Origin: a virus
DNA length: 32,873 bases
Strand: one strand, 5' to 3'
IMG/VR virus record: IMGVR_UViG_3300017963_000552
Span: 1 to 32,873 of that record
Shown here: piece by piece, positions 1 to 6,498 of the stretch
How the letters are laid out: each line of letters begins with the position of its first letter
Numbering within the stretch: the first letter of the stretch is position 1
Notes under the pieces: generated by a model
Told to the model about the DNA's origin: nothing
What the model saw: the letters and a program-made list of their open reading frames with translations, nothing else
The model's database searches: none
Translations under genes and position numbers: made by a program

Positions 1-15
1 GGTGCCGACGACAGC

Positions 16-396
16 GTGATTGACATGCATCGCTACGCCGCGCACGTGATCCGCGCCAACGAGGAGCTACGCAAGGACTATGACATCATGTGCGAGAGGA
101 ACGATGCCCTCAAGGCAGATCTAGTTGAGCTAACGGCCGAGAATGGAGCCATGAAGGACCACATTGAAACACTCAAGGAGCAAGAGAGCGTCTTGCTCTC
201 CGAAACGGATGCGGCGTTTGACCTGCTGGATCTGTACAAGCAGCAGATCGACAAGCACGAGGAGTTGAAGGCGCTGGCGGTGGAGGCAATGGGCAGTCGC
301 GTGGACGTAGAAATACCAGATCAAGATATGCGATTCGTCATCATACATCGGTCATTAGCCGACGCCCTCGCCGCGTGGCTTGAGGAGAACAAGTGA
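16..396 (+). CDS. Coiled-coil hypothetical protein, possibly 5'-truncated
   Basis: The 126-residue product from GTG at 16 is charged and rich in Glu, Lys, Leu and Asp. Its first ~85 residues form a heptad-like pattern (ANEELRKDYDIM, then MKDHIETLKEQ), so I read it as mainly an alpha-helical coiled coil. No enzyme motif is seen. The frame stays open to base 1 and there is no Shine-Dalgarno sequence before GTG 16 or ATG 25, so the true start may lie outside the window. Its last bases overlap the next start (GTG 393) in a GTGA arrangement, which implies translational coupling. Small coiled-coil proteins like this are common in phage early operons. Function unknown. Confidence 0.6.
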   Translation: MIDMHRYAAHVIRANEELRKDYDIMCERNDALKADLVELTAENGAMKDHIETLKEQESVLLSETDAAFDLLDLYKQQIDKHEELKALAVEAMGSRVDVEIPDQDMRFVIIHRSLADALAAWLEENK

Positions 397-1010
397 GACT
401 CGCGGTCTGGTCGCTCGCCCTGACGTGCGCATCGTGTGCTGCATGTAAGATGATCGCGCCAAGTCAGCGCGCGTACGACGTCGCCACATCAGCCGCTTGG
501 CGCCAGGTGGCGCCTCAAGCGCCCGAGCGGCCCCACACGTCCACGGCGGAAGCTGGTGCCCCAAGGATCGGCCTGCGGCGAGTGCGCACGATCACGGCTA
601 CCGTGAGCGCATACACGGTCCATGACGACCCGGGATACGGCCGGTGGTACGCGAGCGTGAATTTTCTTCCCGGCGGCAGGCGCTACGATCAGGCCAAGCC
701 GTACCCGAGGTCCGAGTGCCGCCCTGCGCGCGACCACTACACGATCGCGGTGCCCACGCGGTTCAAGGCGTACCACGAGGCGCGGGCCTGGAACGGTCGG
801 TACTGGGGGCATCGGTATTTCTTCCACGTGCCGGGCTACAACGGCATCAGCCGCAGCAAGCTGCACCGCTACTTGTCGGTGCCGCGCGACCGGTGCCTTG
901 GCTCGCGCTGGGACGTACTGATGACCGGATGGAACGCCCGTCAGAGGGCTTTGGAGTGGGGGGTCAAGACAGTGAAAATCGAAGTCTGGGAGGTGGTATA
1001 TGGCAAGTGA
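393..1010 (+). CDS. Exported 3D-domain-like protein; candidate wall-active enzyme
   Basis: This 205-residue protein begins with a hydrophobic, Cys/Ala-rich segment (residues 2-18) that looks like an export signal, although no clean lipobox is visible. The region after residue 65 follows the layout of 3D-domain (MltA/RpfB-type double-psi beta-barrel) proteins. A strand 'TITATVSAYT' opens it, then comes an 'AVPTRF' strand and a 'VPGYNG' turn. It closes with 'RWDVLMTGWNARQRALEWG' followed by 'KTVKIEVWEV', which matches the family's ending (riDvy...A..wG...v.V.v). The usual DTGG catalytic segment is not recognisable and is replaced by a Cys/Arg-rich stretch. It could be a divergent lytic transglycosylase acting on peptidoglycan, or an inactive relative. 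The following rusA gene starts inside its last codons. Confidence 0.6.
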   Translation: MRLAVWSLALTCASCAACKMIAPSQRAYDVATSAAWRQVAPQAPERPHTSTAEAGAPRIGLRRVRTITATVSAYTVHDDPGYGRWYASVNFLPGGRRYDQAKPYPRSECRPARDHYTIAVPTRFKAYHEARAWNGRYWGHRYFFHVPGYNGISRSKLHRYLSVPRDRCLGSRWDVLMTGWNARQRALEWGVKTVKIEVWEVVYGK

Positions 1011-1455
1011 CCGAGAGGTGTGCTTTTTCGTGCCCGGCGATCCGCGCGCCAAAGGGTCGATGAAAACCTTCCGCACCAAGTCGGGCGTGAACATCACGAA
1101 CGACAACCCGAAAACGAAGCCGTGGCAGATCATGGTCGGACAGACAGCCGCGGACAATTGGAGCGGTCCGCCATGCCGAGGGGCGATAGACTTGGCGCTG
1201 ACGTTCTACTTCAGCCGTCCGAAAGGTCACTTCGGGACCGGGCGCAACGCAGGGGTGGTCAAGGATTCTGCACCCGACTACCCCATGAAAAAGCACTACG
1301 ACATCGACAAGCTGGCGAGGTGCGTCCTTGACGCGCTCTCGGGGATAGTGTACGTGGACGACTGCCAGGTGGTGGTTTGTCCGTTGTGGAAGTTCTGGGC
1401 GCCTCAAGACTCCGGGCCGGGCGTCCACGTCACCATAAGGCCCTTGGAGGAGTAG
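1000..1455 (+). CDS. rusA: RusA-family Holliday junction resolvase
   Basis: RusA enzymes are small metal-dependent nucleases that cut Holliday junctions and branched DNA during phage recombination or before packaging. The 151-residue product has the family layout: an N-terminal strand with 'PGDPRAKGS' (residues 12-20), then the catalytic core 'YDIDKLARCVLDALSG' (100-115) and 'VYVDDCQVV' (117-125). Asp101, Asp103 and Asp120/121 fit the metal-binding carboxylates of the family. Length is slightly above the ~120 residues of E. coli RusA. It starts at ATG 1000 inside the end of the upstream gene, so it is probably translated by coupling. Recombination functions also occur in the operon at 24337-26333. 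Confidence 0.88.
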   Translation: MASDREVCFFVPGDPRAKGSMKTFRTKSGVNITNDNPKTKPWQIMVGQTAADNWSGPPCRGAIDLALTFYFSRPKGHFGTGRNAGVVKDSAPDYPMKKHYDIDKLARCVLDALSGIVYVDDCQVVVCPLWKFWAPQDSGPGVHVTIRPLEE

Positions 1456-1464
1456 GGGGAGATC

Positions 1465-1737
1465 ATGTCGGAGAAGGTGCGTTACGAGTGGGCGGCCGGG
1501 GAAGTCAATCGCGGCGACGACGGCGAGATCGTCGGCATCACGGTCTACAAGGGCGGGTTCGAGAACGCGGCCAAGGCCGAGGCGTGGATTCGGAAAAACA
1601 GCAAGATGCTCAGTGAGGACGAGGGGGCCACGGCCGTGTCTGCCGTCAAGGTGCGCGACGGCCTGACGACGCGCAAGGTGCAGGTCACTCGCGAGGAGAT
1701 CGTGCGCGTGTCGAGCATGGGGCAGGGCGATGGGTGA
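1465..1737 (+). CDS. Hypothetical phage protein, 90 aa
   Basis: ATG 1465 is preceded by 'AGGAGTAGGGGGAGATC', giving a strong ribosome binding site. The acidic 90-residue product has no motif I can name. It has a beta-rich N-terminal half ('VRYEWAAGEVNRGDDGEIV', 'GITVYKGGF') and a helical 'ENAAKAEAWIRKN' segment. The Gln/Val-rich tail (residues 65-90) may form a small beta hairpin. It lies between rusA and two small genes in the same operon and overlaps the next start by 8 nt. Function unknown. Confidence 0.7.
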   Translation: MSEKVRYEWAAGEVNRGDDGEIVGITVYKGGFENAAKAEAWIRKNSKMLSEDEGATAVSAVKVRDGLTTRKVQVTREEIVRVSSMGQGDG

Positions 1738-1849
1738 AGTGGTGTTCGACCACTGCTGGGAGCTGATATTCGTGGGCGTGATGATGCTCGCGTTCGTGGC
1801 CTGCGCGCTCAAGTGGCGACCTGGCCGGCCGATGGAGGAGGATGACTGA
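1730..1849 (+). CDS. Small single-pass membrane protein, 39 aa
   Basis: A 39-residue frame runs from ATG 1730, overlapping the end of the previous gene by 8 nt, to TGA 1847-1849. That stop overlaps the next ATG as TGATG. Residues 12-27 are hydrophobic (LIFVGVMMLAFVACAL) and are followed by a basic KWRPGR patch, which suggests one transmembrane helix with a cytoplasmic C-terminus. 'GGGGCAGGGCG' upstream is only a moderate ribosome binding site. The tight overlaps on both sides are the main reason to believe it. The role is unknown; it might be a superinfection-exclusion or membrane-modifying peptide, but nothing in the sequence shows that. Confidence 0.55.
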   Translation: MGEVVFDHCWELIFVGVMMLAFVACALKWRPGRPMEEDD

Positions 1850-2340
1850 TGGAACCGAAACCGCCCGTTGTCGAGGATGTGCCCAAGCACTGCAAGTCCT
1901 GCAAGAGCGGGAACGTGATGCTGGTAGTGGCGCGGTCGCCGAAAGAGGATGACAAGTGGCACGTCGAGTGTTTGAAGTGCGGTGCCGAGGGAGCGCCGTT
2001 CTGCACGGCTACTGGCGCCGTGGACTTGTGGAACGACCCTGAGCAGCCCGAGGCCGACCCCCTCAAGCCGTGCCCTGTCTGTGGGCACTATGCGCTCGTG
2101 AAAGAGCACGAGGGCTGGTTCGTAGCCTGTCCGGCCTGCATCATCCAGACGGCGAAATACGGTCGTGCAAAACCTGCGCGTGCCGCGTGGAACAAGCTGA
2201 AAAGGGCGGATAGCCGTGTGCGCGAGGCGTATGTGGAGTGCGCCGACATGATCGAGAGCTACGGCGAGTGCTTCACGCCCGAAGCCGCAGCCACCAGAAT
2301 CCGTGATCACGCCAAGCGCGTGTTGGGGGACTCCGAATGA
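1849..2340 (+). CDS. Tandem Lar-like zinc-ribbon protein (restriction alleviation family)
   Basis: The 163-residue product carries two copies of the Lar/Ral-like zinc-ribbon pattern. Copy one (about residues 13-65) is 'HCKSCKSGN', then 'VECLKCGAEG', ending 'GAVDLWN'. Copy two (about 72-125) is 'LKPCPVCGH', then 'VACPACI', ending 'ARAAWNKL'. Each gives CxxC...CxxC for one zinc and ends with the AW/LWN signature of the family. The prophage protein Ral/Lar modulates host type I restriction, and many phage homologues are annotated only by this fold. The C-terminal ~40 residues are helical. It starts by TGATG coupling and is the last clear gene before the transcription boundary at 2414-2549. Confidence 0.72.
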   Translation: MEPKPPVVEDVPKHCKSCKSGNVMLVVARSPKEDDKWHVECLKCGAEGAPFCTATGAVDLWNDPEQPEADPLKPCPVCGHYALVKEHEGWFVACPACIIQTAKYGRAKPARAAWNKLKRADSRVREAYVECADMIESYGECFTPEAAATRIRDHAKRVLGDSE

Positions 2341-2413
2341 AAGTCGTCACCCGAGTGACCTACAGTTCAGAATACCGTCTCTCGCCAACGAAACGCCACC
2401 ACAATCGCACCAA

Positions 2414-2448
2414 GGCCGTAGGGGGCACCCATGACACCCCCTGCGGCC
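2414..2448 (+). terminator. Strong hairpin ending the left operon
   Basis: Bases 2414-2425 pair with 2437-2448 in an unbroken 12-bp stem (one G-U pair), closing an 11-nt loop. Only a weak pyrimidine run (CCTTTCT) follows, so it is not a textbook intrinsic terminator, but stability and position fit one. It lies just after the Lar-like gene and 72 nt before the late promoter. The 3' half belongs to an element repeated after the virion operon. Confidence 0.6.
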
Positions 2449-2465
2449 GCGTGCCTTTCTCGGGC
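2432..2465 (+). repeat. Two-copy boundary element, copy 1
   Basis: TGACACCCCCTG (2432-2443), a 13-nt spacer, then TTCTCGGGC (2457-2465). The same two blocks with the same 13-nt spacing recur at 22770-22803. In both copies the first block is the right arm of a strong hairpin. The copies sit just before and just after the virion gene block. Confidence 0.7.
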
Positions 2466-2499
2466 ATCCTACGCGCTCTCACGCCATAGTCCGTCATTC

Positions 2500-2512
2500 T
2501 GACAAATTGTCA
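2500..2512. promoter_or_regulatory. Perfect 13-bp palindrome, candidate operator
   Basis: TGACAAATTGTCA is a perfect inverted repeat centred 14 nt upstream of the -35 box of the late promoter. GTCATT also occurs as a direct repeat at 2493-2498 and 2509-2514. The position suits an activator or repressor controlling virion genes. The XRE-type protein at 23768-23989 is one candidate binder, by inference only. Confidence 0.5.
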
Positions 2513-2519
2513 TTTTGGC

Positions 2520-2549
2520 TTGACAGTACGCGCCAGAGTGTGGCATATT
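2520..2549 (+). promoter_or_regulatory. Sigma70-type promoter for the virion operon
   Basis: TTGACA (2520-2525) is a consensus -35 box. The -10 is CATATT (2544-2549, 18-nt spacer) or GCATAT (2543-2548, 17-nt spacer). Transcription would start near 2556, about 50 nt before the terminase gene. It lies right after the hairpin at 2414-2448. Confidence 0.65.
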
Positions 2550-2606
2550 CCAACATAGAGGCCCGAAGCAGGCACCAGGCCAACAGGTCGCAACAGGAAA
2601 ACCGCG

Positions 2607-3008
2607 CTGGCACTCGAAGATATCAAGCCCTATCAGTTCAAAAAAGGCCAGTCAGGCAACCCATCTGGTAGGCCCAAGGGCACCGTATCCATCGTCGCCC
2701 TCGTTCGCAAGAAGCTCAGAAAGAAGATACCCGGCGACCCGGGCGACCGGACGTTCGCCGAGGGCATCAGCGACAGGCTGTTGCAGATGGCGCTCTCGGG
2801 CAAGGACGTCACGCCGATCAAGGAGCTGATCGACCGCATCGACGGCAAGGCCCTTCAGCGCGTCGAGACGGCGCCGGCCGAGACGACCCCCCTCGACCTG
2901 AGCAAGCTGACGGACGAGGAGCTGGAGAAATTGGCGGGCATCGTGGACAAGGCCACGCCGGAGAACGCGCCGAACCAGACGGCCGACCAGGACGAGGACT
3001 ACGACTGA
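2607..3008 (+). CDS. Terminase small subunit-like protein (DUF5681-type N-terminus), CTG start
   Basis: The N-terminal half carries 'FKKGQSGNPSGRPKG', the signature of DUF5681-type phage proteins that sit at the small-terminase position and are presumed to help recognise DNA for packaging. The frame has an in-frame TAG at 2556. No ATG, GTG or TTG occurs between it and the signature; the first standard start codons (TTG 2775, ATG 2781) would remove the whole domain. I therefore place the start at CTG 2607, preceded by AGGAAA six nt upstream, giving 133 residues. An acidic tail (about 95-133) follows. It is the first gene after the late promoter and overlaps the next gene as TGATG. The large terminase is four genes downstream. 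Confidence 0.72.
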   Translation: MALEDIKPYQFKKGQSGNPSGRPKGTVSIVALVRKKLRKKIPGDPGDRTFAEGISDRLLQMALSGKDVTPIKELIDRIDGKALQRVETAPAETTPLDLSKLTDEELEKLAGIVDKATPENAPNQTADQDEDYD

Positions 3009-3100
3009 TGCCGTTTGTTGAGGTGCTGGCGATCCTACTGGCCGGGTTCATACTCGGCGTGGTGGTGGGGTTCTGCATCGGGACGCGAGCGGGAATCTGA
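3008..3100 (+). CDS. Tiny single-pass membrane protein, 30 aa
   Basis: A 30-residue frame from ATG 3008 (TGATG overlap with the terminase gene) to TGA 3098-3100. Residues 3-25 are almost wholly hydrophobic (FVEVLAILLAGFILGVVVGF), giving one transmembrane helix with GxxxG-like spacing, and it ends with CIGTRAG. The coupled start and clean membrane helix support a real gene. Function unknown. Confidence 0.55.
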   Translation: MPFVEVLAILLAGFILGVVVGFCIGTRAGI

Positions 3101-3123
3101 CAAAGGACGGGAGGAGGACGGAC

Positions 3124-3480
3124 ATGGCGACGAAAAAGAAGGCGACCAAGAAGGCGGCCACAAAGAAAAAGGCCGCGGCCAAGAAGGCCCCGCGCAAGCG
3201 GAAGCCGGCCGAGTCAAAGCCGGCGGCCCCGGCCGAGACTAAGGTCGAGACTGCGGCAGAGGAAAGGGCCCGAATCTTGGTCCCGCACTACCTGGACACC
3301 AAGACCGGCGAGCAGGTCGAGGCGTTCCAGCACACGGGGCCCGCGGTCAAGATGGGCAAGCTGCCCGCTATCCATGTGGTCAGGGACGGCGACTTCGTGG
3401 TGCAAGACCCAAAGACCGGCAAGGTCGGCCGATACGACGCTGCGACGTTCGCGGCGCGCTTTGAGAAGCTGGAGGACTGA
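3124..3480 (+). CDS. Lys/Ala-rich histone H1-like protein with C-terminal phage domain
   Basis: The first ~45 of 118 residues are almost only Lys, Ala, Thr, Arg and Pro (KKKATKKAATKKKAAAKK, then APRKRKPAE), like histone H1 or bacterial HU tails, which suggests binding to DNA or another polyanion. Residues ~75-118 form a compact domain with 'VVRDGDFVVQDPKTGKVG' and 'DAATFAARFEKLED'. This GD(F/W)(V/I)V...F...Y/F pattern is common in small phage structural-region proteins and recurs in the gene at 4554-4799. SD 'GGGAGGACGGAC' precedes ATG 3124. It may accompany packaged DNA; this is inference. Confidence 0.65.
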   Translation: MATKKKATKKAATKKKAAAKKAPRKRKPAESKPAAPAETKVETAAEERARILVPHYLDTKTGEQVEAFQHTGPAVKMGKLPAIHVVRDGDFVVQDPKTGKVGRYDAATFAARFEKLED

Positions 3481-3482
3481 GC

Positions 3483-4289
3483 ATGGTAAGCCCGAGCAAC
3501 GCGAACGCGGTACTGGACCGCATGGAGAACCTGGGCGAGTACGCGCGGAATGCCGTGCTTTACGGCACCGAGGACATCGACTACGCCTACTGCACCGGGG
3601 TCAACTTGGCCGTCGCGGCTACGTTCGAGGACATCTGGAACGGCGGCGGCGACTACACGCCCAACAGCGGGGCCGCCGAACTGCTGTCGATTTCCTCCAG
3701 CGAGGACACGGACAAGGGCAAGAACGTCACTGTGACCGGTCTGGACGCCGACGGCTACTACCAGACCGTGACTCAGGCGCTGGACGCGACCGACGCCGAG
3801 ACAGAGGAGCCGATTCCGACACTGACGTGGACCGCGATAAACCGGATGACGTTTGACGACTCGGCCGACCCGGATGGCACCGTCTGGCTCTACAAGACCG
3901 GCTCGGCGATCACGAACGGCGTGCCGGACAGCATGGCCAATGCGCGCAGCTCGGCGGGCCCGGGGCTCAACCGGACCACGAACTGCTTTTACGCGATCCC
4001 TGCGGACAAGACCGGCCTCTTGGTCTACGCGAAGTTCGGCACGAGCGGAGCGGCTGTGCTCGGCAATGAGGCGTCTCTCGGCTACATCTACGTCAAGGAA
4101 TCCGGGAGCAACTGGCGGTCGATTCAGTCCGCGCTGGCGATCGTTGGCCACGGCAATCCTGAAATGCCGCTGCCTGGCGGAATCAAGCTGCCGGCCAGCT
4201 CCCAGGTGAAGCTGCGGGCTTCCGGTGGTGCATCGAACTCCATCATCGCCGGTAACATGTTCCTTCTGCTATTCCCGAACGTGGACTGA
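3483..4289 (+). CDS. Putative virion structural protein
   Basis: A 268-residue Gly/Thr/Asp-rich protein with few charged clusters, as in beta-rich virion proteins. It follows a pattern I recognise from tailed-phage structural proteins: 'FEDIWNGGGDYT', then 'VTVTGLDADGYYQTVTQAL' (ordered oxidised-strand layout), 'FYAIPADKTGLLVYAKFG', and late 'SSQVKLRASGGASNS'. Such proteins lie in head or neck gene clusters and are detected in particles, but their exact place is unclear. SD GGAGG at 3472-3476 precedes ATG 3483. It overlaps the next gene as TGATG. Confidence 0.6.
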   Translation: MVSPSNANAVLDRMENLGEYARNAVLYGTEDIDYAYCTGVNLAVAATFEDIWNGGGDYTPNSGAAELLSISSSEDTDKGKNVTVTGLDADGYYQTVTQALDATDAETEEPIPTLTWTAINRMTFDDSADPDGTVWLYKTGSAITNGVPDSMANARSSAGPGLNRTTNCFYAIPADKTGLLVYAKFGTSGAAVLGNEASLGYIYVKESGSNWRSIQSALAIVGHGNPEMPLPGGIKLPASSQVKLRASGGASNSIIAGNMFLLLFPNVD

Positions 4290-4552
4290 TGCCCGGACTG
4301 CTGGCCTCCATCGGAGCGTGGAACAAGGTGGGCGACGTGCCATCGGCCAAGGTCGTGGCCTTCACGGACTACGATCCAGCGGCCAACATCAGCCCCTGCG
4401 AATGCGGGCATCCGATCGGCAAGCACGGGTGGATAGCGCGCACGCCGAATGCCAAGAACGTCTGGGACAAGTGCTTCGGGCACATCGTGTGCCCGGGCGA
4501 CGACATCACGAACGACGGGGCGCACGCCCCCAAGCCGATCAAGGGGAGCTGA
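4289..4552 (+). CDS. Hypothetical Cys/His-containing protein, 87 aa
   Basis: Starts by TGATG coupling. The 87-residue product contains 'CECGHPIGKH' (about residues 36-45) and later 'KCFGHIVCPGD', so four Cys and several His could bind one metal ion. There is no match to a named family that I can assert. It lies in the terminase-proximal block with other small genes, which often encode packaging accessory or unexplained virion proteins. Confidence 0.6.
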   Translation: MPGLLASIGAWNKVGDVPSAKVVAFTDYDPAANISPCECGHPIGKHGWIARTPNAKNVWDKCFGHIVCPGDDITNDGAHAPKPIKGS

Positions 4553-4553
4553 C

Positions 4554-4799
4554 ATGCCCGAGCTGGTATCCGCATCGAACAAAGACTACGAGGCCAAGCT
4601 CAAGCGACAGGTCAAGGCGCGCCAGTTTGATGCCGCGACGGACGTGGATTCAATCGTGAGCTACAACGTGAACGTAGGAACCGTAGAGGAGCCCATGATC
4701 ATCCGGCTCGCCGACGGTGACTGGATAGTGACCGAGGGTGGCTCCACGCAGGTGATGAGCGACACGGAGTTCAAGTCGCAGTATTCGGAGAAGCCCTGA
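4554..4799 (+). CDS. Small phage protein with GDW-IV-type domain
   Basis: 81 residues from ATG 4554, preceded by AAGGGGAG. The N-terminal half is helical ('YEAKLKRQVKARQFDA'). The C-terminal half, 'RLADGDWIVTEGG' followed by 'VMSDTEFKSQY', matches the small domain also present at the end of the 3124-3480 product (RDGDFVVQDP...ATFAARFE). The two genes flank the putative structural protein, which suggests an old domain duplication. Function unknown. Confidence 0.6.
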   Translation: MPELVSASNKDYEAKLKRQVKARQFDAATDVDSIVSYNVNVGTVEEPMIIRLADGDWIVTEGGSTQVMSDTEFKSQYSEKP

Positions 4800-4800
4800 C

Positions 4801-5007
4801 GTGACCACAAGGCAGGTACAGGCCATGAAGAAACTCGCCATAGCCATTGAAGATGCGGTGGAAGTGGCGCGGATTGACGGCTTGGCCGTGTCTGTGGACA
4901 TGACGCTCGGTGTCTCTGACTTTGGGCCTCGGACGCAGGAGTGTGCAGCGATCGACCACGACGGGAGCGCGGACATCCGCGTGCACGTGTTCAAGGAGTC
5001 GGCCTGA
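4801..5007 (+). CDS. Hypothetical protein, 68 aa
   Basis: Starts at GTG 4801, one base after the previous stop, with GGAG at 4785-4788. Residues 5-27 form an amphipathic helix (QVQAMKKLAIAIEDAVEVAR). The rest looks beta-rich ('VSVDMTLGV', 'ADIRVHVFKE'). No family recognised. Its stop overlaps the ATG of the large terminase (TGATG), so the two are translationally coupled. Confidence 0.6.
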   Translation: MTTRQVQAMKKLAIAIEDAVEVARIDGLAVSVDMTLGVSDFGPRTQECAAIDHDGSADIRVHVFKESA

Positions 5008-6494
5008 TGGTGCTACTCGCGGCTCCTCCCGTGATCACACGGAACGACGTGGTGTACGAGAAGTGCCGCCGCAGTCTCGGCGAATTCCACCGCCGCTCTT
5101 GGGCCGAGTGCTTCGAGAAGGGGAGGCCCCTTATCGAGTCGTGGCACGATGACTGCATCTGCGAGCACCTTCAGGCGGTGACTGACGGCGAGATTCAGAA
5201 CCTGATCATCGGCGTGCCGCCGCGCACTGGAAAATCGAGCCGGGTTGCCGTGAGCTGGCAGCCTTGGTGTTGGATACATGACCCCACCTCGCGCTGGATC
5301 TTCGGAAGCCACTCTGACGACTACGCGACCCGAGACAACGTACGGGCCCGAGATTTGATCAAGTCCGACTGGTACCGGCGGGGGTGGGGGCATTTATTCC
5401 AGCTCACCAAGGAGCTTGAAACGCGGTTCTGGAACGACCAGGCCGGGCAGCGGTTCGCCGTGGGTGTCCGCGGTGGGGCCACTGGTGAGGGCGGTGACTA
5501 CATCGTGATCGACGACCCGCACAACGTCCAGCAGGCAGACAGCGAGGCGCACAGGGCGTCCGTGATCCGCTGGTATCGCGAGACGATGAGTACGCGCCTC
5601 AACGATAGGTCGACGAGCCGCAGGGTTATCATCATGCAGCGCGTACACGAGGGCGACCTGGTGGGCTGGCTGGAGAAGCAGAACGGCGACGGCCCGGCGT
5701 ACACCAAGCTCGTCCTCCCGATGGAGTCGGAAAAGCGGACGGTGATTCGGATGCCCAAGAGCGGGCGCGAAGTGCTGCGCGAGGAGGGCGACCTTCTTTG
5801 CCCCAAGCGATTCGACGAGGAAGCGGTGCGACAGATGCGGGTGGAGATGGGCCCGCGAGCGTACGCTGCGCAGTGCCAGCAGAGGCCGAGCCCGGAGGGT
5901 GGCGGCCTGATCCACGTGGGCAAGTTCCGGTTCTACAAGGAGCTGCCGAATTTCGATCGCGTGGTCCAGTGCTGGGACACGGCGGCCAAGAAGAAAGAAA
6001 CAAACGACTGGTCGGTCGGCATGTGTTGGGGCGTGTGCGACCAGGGCTACTTCGCGATCGATCGCGTGCGCAAGCGGATGCACTTTCCCGAGCTGCGCCA
6101 AAGGGCACAGACGTTTTACGCTGCGCACTGCATCCAGCGCGAGGAGGAAGACGAGGACGGCAAGCCGCGAGTGGTGATCGTCCGCGATGTCCAGTCGGTG
6201 CTGGTGGAGGACAAGTCTAGCGGCGAGGCGCTGGCCCAGACGTTGGACGAGGAAACGCTTTTGCCGGTGACGGCCATTCAGGTCAACACGGACAAGGTGG
6301 CGCGCACCAACATCTGGACCCCGCTATTGGAGGCCGGAAAGGTGTTTCTTCCTGAGGGCGCCGATTGGATCGAGGAGTACCTGCGAGAAATGGAGGTGTT
6401 CCCTGATGGGGCGCACGACGACCAGGTGGACTGCACGTCCCTTGGCCTGACGTATCTGAAAACCCAGCAGAGTGCTGGATTGCGGCTGAGGTGA
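5007..6494 (+). CDS. terL: Terminase large subunit (packaging ATPase/nuclease)
   Basis: TerL powers DNA into the prohead and cuts the concatemer. This 495-residue product has the full two-domain layout. Walker A is 'GVPPRTGKSS' (69-78), Walker B is 'YIVIDDP' (165-171), and a coupling-motif region 'RVIIMQRVHEGDLVGWL' follows. The RNase H-like nuclease domain begins with 'CWDTAAKKKETNDWSVG', then 'VLVEDKSSGEALAQ' and a closing 'GAHDDQVDCTSLGLTYL', which carry the metal-binding Asp/Glu residues. I use ATG 5007 (TGATG overlap) rather than in-frame codons upstream, which would run through the previous gene. The portal gene follows 4 nt after its stop. Confidence 0.95.
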   Translation: MVLLAAPPVITRNDVVYEKCRRSLGEFHRRSWAECFEKGRPLIESWHDDCICEHLQAVTDGEIQNLIIGVPPRTGKSSRVAVSWQPWCWIHDPTSRWIFGSHSDDYATRDNVRARDLIKSDWYRRGWGHLFQLTKELETRFWNDQAGQRFAVGVRGGATGEGGDYIVIDDPHNVQQADSEAHRASVIRWYRETMSTRLNDRSTSRRVIIMQRVHEGDLVGWLEKQNGDGPAYTKLVLPMESEKRTVIRMPKSGREVLREEGDLLCPKRFDEEAVRQMRVEMGPRAYAAQCQQRPSPEGGGLIHVGKFRFYKELPNFDRVVQCWDTAAKKKETNDWSVGMCWGVCDQGYFAIDRVRKRMHFPELRQRAQTFYAAHCIQREEEDEDGKPRVVIVRDVQSVLVEDKSSGEALAQTLDEETLLPVTAIQVNTDKVARTNIWTPLLEAGKVFLPEGADWIEEYLREMEVFPDGAHDDQVDCTSLGLTYLKTQQSAGLRLR

Positions 6495-6498
6495 AGCA

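Noticed and set aside
964-2310. 448-codon frame on the minus strand
   Set aside because: It lies opposite rusA and the Lar-like gene, whose families are clear. Long antisense frames are expected from strong third-position G/C bias. The same applies to the 696-codon minus-strand frame at 29759-31849 and the 392-codon one at 20643-21821.
2337-2489. 50-codon frame overlapping the end of the Lar-like gene (ATGA)
   Set aside because: The overlap is suggestive, but the frame contains the whole 12-bp hairpin and repeat element, has a poor composition for a protein, and ends just before the promoter. It is better explained as a 3' untranslated region.
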